Shown here one piece after another: positions 42,481 to 53,370 of a stretch of DNA of 64,000 nucleotides. A program made the translations under genes and the position numbers. Origin of the DNA: Marivita sp030148515 (lineage in GTDB: Bacteria > Pseudomonadota > Alphaproteobacteria > Rhodobacterales > Rhodobacteraceae); NCBI RefSeq assembly GCF_048006345.1, contig NZ_CP180351.1, positions 1,736,001 through 1,800,000 of the forward strand, read 5' to 3'. The notes under the pieces were generated by a model. That model was not told the origin of the DNA. It made no database searches and was given only the letters and a program-made list of their open reading frames with translations. Each line of letters starts with the position of its first letter. Position 1 is the stretch's first letter.

Positions 42481-43292
42481 CAGCGTCCCTCTTCCGGATC
42501 CCGGCGACCGATCAGCCAGGACAACGCGACCATGACGATGGACACCGCCAGCAGAAGCGTTGAAATGGCCATGATGTTGGGCTTGATGCCCTGTTTTACC
42601 GCGCCAAAGATCGCGGTGGGAAGGGTCTCGACCCCCGCGCCCTTGACGAAATTGGTGATAATGAAGTCATCAAGCGAGATGATGAAGGCAAGGATGAACC
42701 CCGACACGATCCCCGGCATCATCAGCGGCAGAAGAATTCGTGTAAACGCCTGCCGCTTGGTGGCGTAAAGGTCCATCGCGGCCTGTTCGTACGTGGCTTC
42801 GATCCCCTGCATCCGCGCAGAAATCGGCATGTAGGCGAAGGGAATGCAGAACGCGATATGGGCGAGCAGGATGGTCATCAACCCGCGTTCGATCGCGATG
42901 GCGTTGAAGAAGATCAGAGTAGCAACGGCAGTGACGATCTCGGGCACCATGAGCGGCAGGGAGATCAGGCCGATGGAGACCGTGCGCAGCCGGAACGTGC
43001 CAGCACGCAGGACAGCGGTGGCGGCAAGTGTGGCGATGATGGTGGCCGTGGTGGCAGCGGTGATCGCTATGATAAAGCTGTTCCAAGCCGCCTCTTTGAA
43101 CTTGCCGCTTTCAGGGCCAGTGAACACGTCCACATACCAACGCAGCGAGAACCCTTCCCAGATCGTGATCGAAGGCGAGTCGTTGAAGCTGTAGATCGCC
43201 ACCACCACCAGCGGCGCATAGAGGATCACCAGGCACAGCAGCGTTATGGCGAAAAAGCCCGGATAGCGGCGCAGGTCATAGGGTTTGGCCAT
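42480..43292 (-). CDS. potI: Polyamine ABC importer permease (PotI/PotC type)
   Basis: A 270-residue permease with six helices and the docking loop EATYEQAAMDLYATKRQAFTRILLPLMMP (about 160-188). The ATG at 43292 (MAKPYDLRRYPG) shares a base with the potH stop; the longer frame from 43388 lies inside potH. Confidence 0.88.
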   Translation of the reverse strand: MAKPYDLRRYPGFFAITLLCLVILYAPLVVVAIYSFNDSPSITIWEGFSLRWYVDVFTGPESGKFKEAAWNSFIIAITAATTATIIATLAATAVLRAGTFRLRTVSIGLISLPLMVPEIVTAVATLIFFNAIAIERGLMTILLAHIAFCIPFAYMPISARMQGIEATYEQAAMDLYATKRQAFTRILLPLMMPGIVSGFILAFIISLDDFIITNFVKGAGVETLPTAIFGAVKQGIKPNIMAISTLLLAVSIVMVALSWLIGRRDPEEGR

Positions 43293-44211
43293 CACGCCGC
43301 CTCCTTCCGGCTTTGGCGGGCAAAGATCATCAGCAGGATAAGTACCATCGTCAGCAGGATCATCGACGCCGCAGCCCCGAAGGGCCAATTGCCTGCGTTG
43401 CCCTTGAATTGTTCCTCGATCAACGACCCGATCATGAAGGTCTTGGCACCACCCAGCAGATCAGGCGCGAGGAAGGATCCGAGCGAGGGCACGAAGACAA
43501 GGATGCACCCCGCGATGATGCCCGGCTTGACTGACGGGATCACGATCCTGCGCATCACCGCCCAGCGCGGGGCGTAGAGGTCGGAGGCCGCCTCGGAGAG
43601 GGCGAAGTTGTAGCGTTCAACGGCCGCATAGATCGGCAGCACCATGAACGGCAGGTAGGAGTAGAACAGCCCCAACTGCACGGCGAGGTTGGTGTTCACG
43701 ATGCCCAATGGCTCGGAAATGATCCCCAAACCGATCAGCCCGTCATTCAATGGCCCTTCGCCGCGGAGCAGGAACTTCATCGACACGGTGCGAATGAGCA
43801 GATTCACCCAATAGGGGATCGTCACCAGAAACACCCAAAGCGCGCGTTGCCCTTCCGGACGCGTGGCGATGAAATAGGCGGTCGGAAAACCGATCAGCAG
43901 GCTAAGGATCGTGGCCGCGCCCGCCTGCCAGATCGACCGCCAGAAAATCCCGATATAGGTCCATTCGATCTTCGGTGGTTCGTCACCGAAAAGGCCCCGG
44001 TCAAAGAAGAACTGGTCATAAGCCTCAAGGCTGAATTCCCAGATCACGCCGCCACGGAATTCCTTGGTCAGGAAAGAATAGACCAGCATGATCATCAGCG
44101 GTGCGAGCGTGAGCAGACCCAGTGTCACCCAAGCTGGCAGCAGCAACAATGTACGCGCCTCGCGATAGGTTTCGCTCTGGACCGCACCACCTGTCGCGCC
44201 ACCGCCCGCCA

Positions 44212-44212
<1 letters not shown>
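43292..44212 (-). CDS. potH: Polyamine ABC importer permease (PotH/PotB type)
   Basis: A 306-residue permease with six helices. Docking loop LSEAASDLYAPRWAVMRRIVIPSVKP (about 208-233) and the family segment LIRTVSMKFLLRGEGPLNDGLIGLG. One-base junctions with potG upstream and potI downstream. Confidence 0.88.
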
Positions 44213-45454
<1,242 letters not shown>

Positions 45455-45471
<17 letters not shown>

Positions 45472-46330
45472 CAAGCGTGCCCAGAAGGCCGTAATGCTCG
45501 GGCCGACGGTCGCGGAAGACGCCCCAATAGGTTCGGTTGCGGGCCGTCTCGTCCAGATCGAACGTATGAACCAGCACGGTCTCGGTGGTCCGATCCGCTT
45601 TGGCCACCTTGGCGCCGAATTCGTCGGCAATGAAGGACGATCCGTAAAAGGTCATTTCGGTGCCGTGCCGACCCGGTTCCGTGCCGATGCGGTTCGAGGC
45701 GATCAGCGGCACGAGGTTCGCCCCTGCATGGCCTTGCTGGACACGCTGCCAATGGGGGGCGCTGTCCCACTCCTCGGCCCCGATCTCGGAGCCGATGGCG
45801 GTGGGGTAGAACAACAGCTCTGCGCCCTGCAACGCCATTGCCCGTGCGGTTTCGGGGAACCATTGGTCCCAGCAGATGCCGACACCGATCCGGCCATAGG
45901 CGGTCTCCCACACCCGGAACCCGGTGTCGCCCGGCGAGAAATGGTACTTCTCCTGATAGCCCGCACCATGCGGAATATGGGTCTTTCGATAGAGACCCAA
46001 TTGGGCGCCGTTCGCGTCGATCACGGCAACCGTATTGAACCGCGCCTGACCGGCGAGTTCGTAAAATGACACCGGCAGCACGACTTTCAGGTCCGAGGCC
46101 AGCTTGGCAAACCGCTCTAGCGTGGAATGGTTGGCGGCAGGCCGTGCGCGGAACAGATCTTCGGGGTCTTCGTCTTGGCAGAAATAGCGGCTCTCGAACA
46201 ATTCCTGCAGCAGGATGATCTGCGCGCCGTGACCGGCGGCCTGCCGGACCAAGGCTTCCGCCCGCTCGATATTCTCTGCCTCATCTGCCCCACAGGCCAT
46301 CTGTGTCGCGGCAACGGTGACCTGTCTCAT
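45455..46330 (-). CDS. aguB: N-carbamoylputrescine amidase
   Basis: A 291-residue nitrilase-superfamily amidase. The catalytic triad is visible as Glu in LLQELFESRYFCQ (about 43), Lys in YRKTHIPHG (about 117) and Cys in VGICWDQWFPE (about 153), the last being the AguB-type motif. It hydrolyses N-carbamoylputrescine to putrescine, CO2 and ammonia, the final step of the agmatine route. Standing at the head of the pot operon, it suggests that the imported or internally made carbamoyl amine is processed there. No agmatine deiminase gene is in the window. Confidence 0.9.
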
Positions 46331-46513
46331 ATTTCGCCCCTCAGTTCGTCATTGGTGCCGCAGCCCGTCGAGCATGGCATTGCAGACCTGCCTCTCCGAC
46401 TGCAACAGGTGTTCATCCGACTTGTACTCCTGCCCGCGCATCGAAACGGCACCACAGAACTCCGTCGGGATGGCCACCCCGCCGCGGTGCCAGAGGCGAC
46501 TTTTTGGTGCTCG

Positions 46514-48592
46514 TCAATCGACTGCAAGCTCCGTGATTTCGCGACGGAATGGCAGCGCATCGCCAATATCCTCACCATCCAGTTCACGCGCATAGCGATG
46601 GCCTGCATAGGTCGCCCAGGCAATCGGTCCCGGCGCTTCGGCATCCCCGATGAGCCGCACGGAGGCGATCCCGGCATCCGCCCAATCCGCCTCGCGTGCT
46701 TTCAGGTCGTGGTAAAGTCGGTTGTTCTCCAGCTTCGATGCCACGACGACCACCGCGTCGCAATCAATCTGGCGGGTCTGGTCGGTGTAGGTGCAGTTCG
46801 ACACCACATGGCCCGCCGCGATCTCGGTCACACCGCGATTGAGAACAATCTCGACGCCCATCTCGGCCAGTCGGCGGTGGATCGTGTGCTGTTCCAGCGT
46901 GTTTACCGTCCAATCCGACAGATACGCCGATGGCGTGACAATCGTCACCGCGCAGCCCTCGTTGCGGAGCAGTTCCGCCAGAACGCCGCCCATGTAGTAG
47001 TGATCGTCGTCATAGATCACCACGTGGCCCGAGGGGCGCTGACCGTCCATGATGTCATCGGGCGTGAACACCGGCATCGCCGCATCCATCGGAAACGACA
47101 CGACGTGCTGGCGGCTGACGCCGTCCCTGCGCCATTTGGCCCCGGTCGCGATACAGACGTTCTGGAAGCCGAATTCGAGGATCGCGTCCGCATCCAGCGC
47201 GCTGTCGAAATAGGTCTCGACGTTTGGTTTCTGACTGATCTGATAGGTCCGGTAATCCGCAACTCTCCCCCAGGCCGACAGGCCCGGCAACAGCCTTTCC
47301 CGCGCCACGCGTCCACCCAGCACACGTCCGGCCTCGGCCAGTGCCACGTCATAGCCCCGTTCGGCCAAGGCGCGGGTCGCTTCCAACCCGGCCGGGCCTG
47401 CGCCCACGACCAATACGTTTTCGCTGCGACCCTTGGGGTTCATGCGTTCGGGATGCCAGCCCTTGCGCCATTCCTCCATGAAGGTGGGGTTCTGCGTACA
47501 ACGGCTGATCGACATGGTCATGTCGCCGGTGATGCAGATGTTGCAGCCAATGCATTCTCGGATGTCCTCGATCCGGCCTTCCTCGATCTTCTTGGGCAGG
47601 AACGGATCCGCAATCGACGGTCGTGCACAACCTATGGCATCGAGCACCCCGCTGCGTACCATCTTGGCCATTACATCGGGCGAAGTGAAACGCCCGACCC
47701 CCACCACCGGTTTCGACGACAGCTCTCGGATGCCCCGCACCAACGCCTCTTGCGCGCCTTCCTCTTTAAAGCGTGACGGGCCAGAGCAATCTTCCCACGT
47801 GCCATGCGCAAGGTCCCACAGGTCAGGCAGGTCCTTGTTCATGTCGATGAACTCACGCACCTCGGCGTTCGAGAAGCCCAGATCGCCGATGCTCTCGTCC
47901 AGCGAGACCCGCAGAGTGAGACCCATACTGTCCCCCACCGCGTCGCGCATTTCGGCAATCACCTCGCGCGCAAACCGGGACCGGTTTTCCAGACTACCGC
48001 CGTACTCGTCGTCACGCATATTGGTGGCGCGGCTGAGAAAGTGCTGGAAAATGCCGAACCCATGCGCACCGTAAAGGCAAATAAGGTCAAAACCCGCGAT
48101 CTTGGCGCGCTTGGCTGCGTTCACGAACCAGCGGCGCAAATCCTTGATCTCGCCCTTCGACAAGGCGCGTGCCTGAACGGGGTCATTGGTGAAGGTGCGG
48201 ATCGGCCCGGCAGAGACCGCAAGCGGCACTTCCTTGGTGTACATGTTCGGCCCGTTGATGCCGGAATAGGCAAGTTGAATGCCCGCCAGCGCGCCATGCT
48301 CTTTCATCTTGCCCGCCATCTTGGCGAGCATAGGGATGTCCTTGTCCTCCCACAGGCGGAGTTCGATGAAAGGGGTGATCTCCGATGTGTGGTGCATCTC
48401 GCATTGCTCGGTAAAGATCACACCCCAACCACCTTCGGACTTGATCCCGCGCATAGCAGCGGCCGCCGAGGGGTCACGATAGCCGCCACCATTGCAATGC
48501 GGGACCTGGTAAAACCGGTTCTTGGCGGTGACCGGACCGATGGTCAGCGGGTCGAATAGCACGTCATACCGGGGATCGCGTCCGTCGAGCAT
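46514..48592 (-). CDS. Trimethylamine-dehydrogenase-like FMN/4Fe-4S/FAD flavoprotein
   Basis: A 692-residue oxidoreductase with a TIM-barrel FMN domain (1-340), a 4Fe-4S site and FAD/NAD-like domains, the layout of trimethylamine and dimethylamine dehydrogenases. NRFYQVPHCNGGGYRDPSA (about 27-45) keeps the Cys that carries covalent FMN in TMADH, and the cluster ligands are spaced C-x2-C-x2-C-x11-C (CIGCNIC then RC, about 335-355). VVGAGPAGLEATRALAERGYDV is the second dinucleotide-binding segment. Relatives also demethylate dimethylglycine, stachydrine or histamine-like amines, so the substrate is a secondary or tertiary amine of unknown identity. The ATG at 48592 follows AGGAGAG. The 183 bases between its stop and aguB show no gene. 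Confidence 0.85.
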   Translation of the reverse strand: MLDGRDPRYDVLFDPLTIGPVTAKNRFYQVPHCNGGGYRDPSAAAAMRGIKSEGGWGVIFTEQCEMHHTSEITPFIELRLWEDKDIPMLAKMAGKMKEHGALAGIQLAYSGINGPNMYTKEVPLAVSAGPIRTFTNDPVQARALSKGEIKDLRRWFVNAAKRAKIAGFDLICLYGAHGFGIFQHFLSRATNMRDDEYGGSLENRSRFAREVIAEMRDAVGDSMGLTLRVSLDESIGDLGFSNAEVREFIDMNKDLPDLWDLAHGTWEDCSGPSRFKEEGAQEALVRGIRELSSKPVVGVGRFTSPDVMAKMVRSGVLDAIGCARPSIADPFLPKKIEEGRIEDIRECIGCNICITGDMTMSISRCTQNPTFMEEWRKGWHPERMNPKGRSENVLVVGAGPAGLEATRALAERGYDVALAEAGRVLGGRVARERLLPGLSAWGRVADYRTYQISQKPNVETYFDSALDADAILEFGFQNVCIATGAKWRRDGVSRQHVVSFPMDAAMPVFTPDDIMDGQRPSGHVVIYDDDHYYMGGVLAELLRNEGCAVTIVTPSAYLSDWTVNTLEQHTIHRRLAEMGVEIVLNRGVTEIAAGHVVSNCTYTDQTRQIDCDAVVVVASKLENNRLYHDLKAREADWADAGIASVRLIGDAEAPGPIAWATYAGHRYARELDGEDIGDALPFRREITELAVD

Positions 48593-48678
48593 TCGTCTCT
48601 CCTGTCGATTTTGACCAGCTTCGCCGGAAATGCTGCAGCGCAAAAGCCCAGCTTCTGGAAGCGTTGATTAGGCCCGCG

Positions 48679-49614
48679 CTAAGCCAACGGCTGTCCCCCG
48701 ATCCGGTCCAGTTGCCCGGTGGCCACAAGGTTTGATGCGTAGTCGATGAAGGCCCGCACCGCGTTGGATCGTGCCGCGTCCTGGGCCGTCAGCAGGCCCA
48801 TCCGCAACGCGCGGACATCCCCCGCAATGGGCAGAACCCTGACCGGATTGCCATCGGGCGAGGTATCGCTGAGCGGACGGACATTCGCGATGGAATAGCC
48901 GAAATCGTTGCCCACCATAGACCGCATCACCGCCATGTCGCGCGTACGTTCGGCGATCACTGGCTTTTCACCGATCACATCGAAAAGAGACAGGAAATAA
49001 TCCGCGCTGAGCGGCAGGTCCAAAAGCACCATGGGATGTTTGCTCAGATCGTCCATCGTGACAGATGTCTGCTGTGCCAAGGGATGATCCGCGCTCAGCA
49101 GCGCGATAGGAGGCAGAAGCACGAGCGCAGTGAATTGAAGATCGGCCGGCAATTCAAGATCATAGGTCAATGCAACGTCGATTTCAGAACGCCGCAGCGC
49201 GCTAAACAATTCAACCTGATTCATTTCATGCTGTCGCATGCGCACATCCGGAAAATCCGCCTCGAACCCTTTTCGCAACGTCGGCAATACCAGTTGTGCA
49301 AAGGTCAGAAGGCAGCCGACGCTGAGCGGTCCACGCACTGTCCCTGCGATGTCACCTGCGATATCCATCATCGCCCCGGCTTCGCGAAGGACCAGTTGCG
49401 CCTGAACCAGCATTTCACGCCCGGCCTGGGTCAGGGACAATCCTTGCGCGTGCTGGCGGACGAATAAGGGAAGGCCAAACTCTGCCTCAAGCTGCGAAAT
49501 TGCCGAAGAAATCGATGGCGATGACACGTTGATCCGCTCCGACGCGCGCGCAATGCTGCCGGTTTCGCCGACAGCGACGAAATATTCCAATTGCCGCAGC
49601 GTATAACGCAGCAT
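48679..49614 (-). CDS. LysR-family transcriptional regulator
   Basis: A 311-residue LysR regulator. The N-terminal helix-turn-helix is LRQLEYFVAVGETGSIARASERINVSSPSISSAISQLEAEFG (about 7-48), followed by an effector domain. It lies on the same strand just upstream of the TMADH-like gene and just downstream of the DUF1028 gene, so it probably controls the amine genes around it. Confidence 0.88.
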   Translation of the reverse strand: MLRYTLRQLEYFVAVGETGSIARASERINVSSPSISSAISQLEAEFGLPLFVRQHAQGLSLTQAGREMLVQAQLVLREAGAMMDIAGDIAGTVRGPLSVGCLLTFAQLVLPTLRKGFEADFPDVRMRQHEMNQVELFSALRRSEIDVALTYDLELPADLQFTALVLLPPIALLSADHPLAQQTSVTMDDLSKHPMVLLDLPLSADYFLSLFDVIGEKPVIAERTRDMAVMRSMVGNDFGYSIANVRPLSDTSPDGNPVRVLPIAGDVRALRMGLLTAQDAARSNAVRAFIDYASNLVATGQLDRIGGQPLA

Positions 49615-49695
49615 CTGCTTCCCCTGTTCGATGGCTCACTTCAAACTCTGGACGGGTTCGCAGATGTCTTCAAGGCAGCGTCGCACCAGTCTTCG

Positions 49696-50370
49696 TTATT
49701 GATCGCCCGGGACGCCATAAGACGGTGCCTGCGTTGGATCGAGCGCTCGTTGCACATAGGCGTCGAGTTGTGGTTTGTAGACCTCCCACGCTCTGGCAAC
49801 CGCTTCGATTGGGCAGTCTTCGGTCCAGTCGCAGCGCAGATCTGCCACGGGCCAGCTGACTTTGTCGACAAGCATCATTCCCGCTGAATGCACCGGCCCA
49901 GCTTCGCCCCCTGCGGCAAGCCCTGCGCGCAAGGCCGCGATCAGACGGTCGCCAAGATGGCCCCTTGCCGCCTCAAAACCCGCAACGATGGCCGCTGGCA
50001 CAGTGTCATTGGCCAGCAGATTGCCGCCCGAGGCTACATCCCTGCCCTGCGCCTGCGTCCAGACCCCCAGCGATTTCGACCCGGAGTGGATCGCTGTGCG
50101 GCCCTGCCGATCAATCGCCAAAACCTGACGATAGGCAATGTGCCGCCCCTGATCGCGAACGCCCGCAATAGCCTCTGCCGCCGACATGCCACCCTGCATC
50201 ATGTCCAGCGCAAAAGGCCCGAGCGATGGGTCGGTCACGTTCTGGCTGGCCACCGCACCGACACCGGCCCGCGCATAGGAACAGCGCGCTGCAACTGCAG
50301 GCGAAGACGAAGAAATCGCAACTCCGAACATCCCTGTTTCGGCACAGCGCGCGACCAGTGAAAACGTCAT
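49696..50370 (-). CDS. DUF1028-family (Ntn-hydrolase-like) protein
   Basis: A 224-residue member of DUF1028, a family with the N-terminal-nucleophile hydrolase fold and no settled function. Typical sequence is MTFSLVARCAETGMFGVAISSSSPAVAARC at the start and DPSLGPFALDMM, then LLANDTVPAAIVAGFE. The ATG at 50370 gives an ATGA overlap with the Rid gene; a longer frame from 50421 lies inside it. The pair is probably one functional unit in amine or amide catabolism. Confidence 0.82.
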   Translation of the reverse strand: MTFSLVARCAETGMFGVAISSSSPAVAARCSYARAGVGAVASQNVTDPSLGPFALDMMQGGMSAAEAIAGVRDQGRHIAYRQVLAIDRQGRTAIHSGSKSLGVWTQAQGRDVASGGNLLANDTVPAAIVAGFEAARGHLGDRLIAALRAGLAAGGEAGPVHSAGMMLVDKVSWPVADLRCDWTEDCPIEAVARAWEVYKPQLDAYVQRALDPTQAPSYGVPGDQ

Positions 50371-50795
50371 CGCTGATACCCGTCCGGGATCACGGCAGTG
50401 CCGTCGATCTCGACCAGCCATTCTGGTCGGGCAAGCGCCTGCACCACAAGCCCGGTCGACACGGGGTACACGCCTTTTATGTATTCACCCATGGTCCGGT
50501 AAACCGCCTCACGGTGGCGGACGTCGGTGATATAGACGACCACCTTGACCAGATGGGCCATCTCTCCGCCGGCTTCCTCGATCAATTGCTTGATGTTCTG
50601 CATGACTTTATGGGTCTGTTCGGCCGGATCATGGCTGTCGATATTCTTTGCATCATCAAGGTTCTGCGGACATTGCCCTCGCAGCCAGACGATCTTGCCT
50701 CCCGTCGTCACTACGGCCTGGCACAGATCATTGTCGAGCCGCTGCTCGGGGTAGGTGTCTGCGGTGTTGAATGTGCGGATGCGCGTATGGGCCAT
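50367..50795 (-). CDS. Rid (YjgF/YER057c/UK114) family protein lacking the catalytic arginine
   Basis: A 142-residue Rid-fold protein, usually a trimer. The RidA arginine that hydrolyses enamines/imines (Arg105 in RidA, in a PARSxxxV context) is replaced here: the aligned segment is YPVSTGLVVQALARPEWLVEID (about 110-131), with Ser at that place by my alignment. Imine deaminase activity is therefore doubtful, and it may belong to one of the other Rid subfamilies. First gene of a minus-strand group with DUF1028 and LysR. Confidence 0.8.
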   Translation of the reverse strand: MAHTRIRTFNTADTYPEQRLDNDLCQAVVTTGGKIVWLRGQCPQNLDDAKNIDSHDPAEQTHKVMQNIKQLIEEAGGEMAHLVKVVVYITDVRHREAVYRTMGEYIKGVYPVSTGLVVQALARPEWLVEIDGTAVIPDGYQR

Positions 50796-50874
50796 CGATC
50801 ATGTCCTCTTGAGGTTCGTCAAAGGTCTATCCCGCGGGCCATGAAATGTCGAAAGACACATTCCCTCACCTGCG

Positions 50875-50891
50875 CTTAGTCCAAGCCTAAG
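50875..50891. promoter_or_regulatory. Inverted repeat in the Rid/monooxygenase divergent region
   Basis: CTTAG-N7-CTAAG lies in the 194-base region between the Rid gene and the flavin monooxygenase. Its size suits a LysR-type half-site pair, and a LysR gene is three genes away; direct evidence is lacking. Confidence 0.3.
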
Positions 50892-50989
50892 ATTGGTTAG
50901 AGACAGCCCAAGCAAGGCTTCCGGAATTCATTGTGTGCTGCGGTGGCTGAGGCCGCCTAGTCTTGCCGCAAGCGTCATGGAGGCAAGAG

Positions 50990-52252
50990 ATGGAAGAATT
51001 CGACACCGTGGTCGTCGGCGCCGGTCAGGCCGGTGTGGCGATGAGCGAGCATCTGACCAACCTGGGGATCGATCACGTTGTTCTTGAACGCGATCGGGTC
51101 GCGGAACGTTGGCGCAGCGAACGCTGGGATTCCCTTGTCGCGAATGGACCGGCCTGGCATGATCGCTTTCCAAACATGAAATTCGATTGTGATGACGATG
51201 CTTTTCCACACAAGGAACGCGTTGCCGCCTATTTCGAAGCCTATGCAAAGAGGTTCAATGCACCGATCCGAACCGGCGTCGAAGTGACCGCCGTCACGCC
51301 GCATAGGGGCCGTTTTGTGGTCGAAACCTCTGAAGGCGTCATCAACGCCCGTCATGTTGTCGCTGCCACCGGACCATTTCAGAAGCCTGCAATTCCTCCA
51401 GTCATCCCTGTCGATGCCGGTCCCTTGCAGATGCACTCGAATGCCTATCGCAACCCGGGCCAACTGCCGGATGGTGCCGTTCTGGTTGTCGGTGGAGGGT
51501 CGTCCGGGGTCCAGATCGCCGACGAACTGATGAAGGCCGGGCGTAAGGTCTATCTGTCGATTGGACCCCATGATCGCCCTCCCCGCCGGTATCGCGAGCG
51601 CGACAACGTCTGGTGGCTGGGCGTGCTGGGCAAATGGAACGCCGACAGCCCCGGCCCCGGAACCGAACATGTGACCATCGCCGTCAGCGGCGCTGAGGGC
51701 GGCAAAACAATCGATTTCCGGAGACTCGCGCATCAGGGCATGACGCTTCTTGGGATGACTGCCGGTTACAAAGGCGGCGTTGTCACCTTTGCCGACGACC
51801 TGCCCACAAATCTTGCAGCCGGAGACGCAAACTATCTTTCTGTACTGGACGAAGCGGATGCCTATATCGCGCGACACGGGCTTGACCTCCCAGAAGAGCC
51901 CGAGGCGCGGATCATTCCGGACGATCCTGAATGCGTCCGCAATCCCATCACTGAACTTGATCTGAGGGAAGCCGGCATCAGCACGATTTTGTGGGCCACC
52001 GGCTACAAGTTCGATTTCAGCTGGATCAAGTGCGACACCTTCGACGCGTTGGGCCGTCCGCTCCATCAGCGCGGAGTGAGCCGTGAACCGGGCCTTTATT
52101 TCCTCGGTTTGCCTTGGCAAACCCGGCGCGGATCCTCGTTCATCTGGGGGGTTTGGCATGACGCAAAATTCATTGCGGATCAGATCGCCATACAGCGGGG
52201 TTATATGTCGTACACCGGAACTGCCGCCATTCGCGTACCTGAAGAAGCTTGA
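50990..52252 (+). CDS. Flavin-containing monooxygenase-like FAD/NAD(P) oxidoreductase
   Basis: A 420-residue two-dinucleotide-domain flavoprotein. FAD motif VVVGAGQAGVAMSEHL (about 6-21), NAD(P) motif VLVVGGGSSGVQIADEL (about 163-179) and the ATGY-type segment ILWATGYKFDFSW (about 340) are present, with GLPWQTRRGSSFIWGV near the C-terminus. It resembles the CzcO/TrkA-like monooxygenases more than trimethylamine monooxygenase. The ATG at 50990 follows GGAGGCAAG. Divergent from the Rid/DUF1028 genes; substrate unknown. The following 163 bases (52253-52415) hold no gene I can support. Confidence 0.82.
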   Translation: MEEFDTVVVGAGQAGVAMSEHLTNLGIDHVVLERDRVAERWRSERWDSLVANGPAWHDRFPNMKFDCDDDAFPHKERVAAYFEAYAKRFNAPIRTGVEVTAVTPHRGRFVVETSEGVINARHVVAATGPFQKPAIPPVIPVDAGPLQMHSNAYRNPGQLPDGAVLVVGGGSSGVQIADELMKAGRKVYLSIGPHDRPPRRYRERDNVWWLGVLGKWNADSPGPGTEHVTIAVSGAEGGKTIDFRRLAHQGMTLLGMTAGYKGGVVTFADDLPTNLAAGDANYLSVLDEADAYIARHGLDLPEEPEARIIPDDPECVRNPITELDLREAGISTILWATGYKFDFSWIKCDTFDALGRPLHQRGVSREPGLYFLGLPWQTRRGSSFIWGVWHDAKFIADQIAIQRGYMSYTGTAAIRVPEEA

Positions 52253-52415
52253 AAGGCGCACCCAAAACGCGTGTTTGTCCCAACAAGAAGCTTTACTCGT
52301 TCGGCAGACGGAGCAGCAGAAAATCCGTCACAGTTAAGGGATCTGCTCTGACAAAAAGATCACCACCATCCAGCAATGAAGCCGGTTTTTGGTGCTCAGT
52401 TCGGGCATCTACTCG

Positions 52416-53324
52416 TCATCCAAGGGCGGCTTCCAGCACAGCGTCCGAGTGGCGATCCATCATCAGCATATGCGATCCGCCAGGGGCAACCTCTGTGACG
52501 GTATCAATAAGACGCACGGGCGCTCCGGACTTTGACACCTGCGTGAACGAAGCGGCCCACGCGTCACGCCGCGCGCTCCAATGCGGGGCGACGTCGAGGT
52601 AATCGCCCTGTACCAGCGTCAGGGGACATTGTGCAAACGCGGTCTGACCTGCGGGCAGCGCAGAAGGTTCAATCGCGACGATCCCCGAAAATAAGTCAGG
52701 GCGGGCGGCATATGCGTCAAAGGTCATCTCTGCGCCTTGAGAGTGACAGATCACAAGCGCAGGACCGGTGTGCGCAAGTACGGCCAGCAGCCCATTTGTC
52801 TGGAGCTGCGAAGTTCCGATCCAGCGTGGGGCGAACCGCTCGGCCAGAGCTGCAAGAGCTTGGACCGGGAATTGCTGCTCGACAAAAGGCTTACGGTCCG
52901 CAAACCCGGCGGCAGGTCCGAAGCGAAACAGGTCCCAGGCTTCCTCCAGCGAGCGCAGGATCGGGTCCGGCCCCATCACCTGCGGCGCAAAGCCTGCCCG
53001 CCCACGTTCGACCATATCGACCACATGCACCTCGTGTCCGAGGTCAAGCAAACGGTGAAGCCAGCCCGGGCGGCCATCCGGAGTGGTTTCCCAGGTCGAG
53101 CCACTCATCCCTCCGCCATGCACCAGCACCACCGGGGGCGCGTCGCGGCGGGTGGCGGGGATGAAATACTGCACATAGGTCTGGGCGACGGCGAAATGGC
53201 CGCGCGGATCATAGGGGATCGCGGTATCGCGGGTCACCTGGATCTCGCGGATCTCACCCTCGGCAACGTAGTGCAGATGCCCGCCCACGGTGTAGCTGCC
53301 AAAATCGCGAAGCGTGTAGGTCAT
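52416..53324 (-). CDS. Alpha/beta hydrolase (esterase-like)
   Basis: A 302-residue alpha/beta hydrolase. The oxyanion segment is VLVHGGGMSGSTWE (about 65-78), the nucleophile elbow is VICHSQGAEM (about 192-201) and a likely acid/His pair is in the last 50 residues (GGSHMLMMDRH). No signal peptide. Encoded 46 bases after the TRAP receptor gene on the same strand, so it probably hydrolyses an ester or lactone related to the transported carboxylate. Confidence 0.8.
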   Translation of the reverse strand: MTYTLRDFGSYTVGGHLHYVAEGEIREIQVTRDTAIPYDPRGHFAVAQTYVQYFIPATRRDAPPVVLVHGGGMSGSTWETTPDGRPGWLHRLLDLGHEVHVVDMVERGRAGFAPQVMGPDPILRSLEEAWDLFRFGPAAGFADRKPFVEQQFPVQALAALAERFAPRWIGTSQLQTNGLLAVLAHTGPALVICHSQGAEMTFDAYAARPDLFSGIVAIEPSALPAGQTAFAQCPLTLVQGDYLDVAPHWSARRDAWAASFTQVSKSGAPVRLIDTVTEVAPGGSHMLMMDRHSDAVLEAALG

Positions 53325-53370
53325 GCGGCCAACAGGCCCCGGCGCTGTGACACGCCGAGGCCTGTCCTGA

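Noticed and set aside
46127..47776. Open frame of 549 codons on the plus strand
   Set aside because: Antisense to the amidase and TMADH-like genes, histidine/arginine-rich with no motif.
46501..52397. Shared 12-mer TTTTTGGTGCTC at 46501 and about 52386, each past a stop codon on the minus strand
   Set aside because: Considered as insertion-sequence ends, but there are no flanking duplications, no transposase and no longer similarity; probably coincidence.
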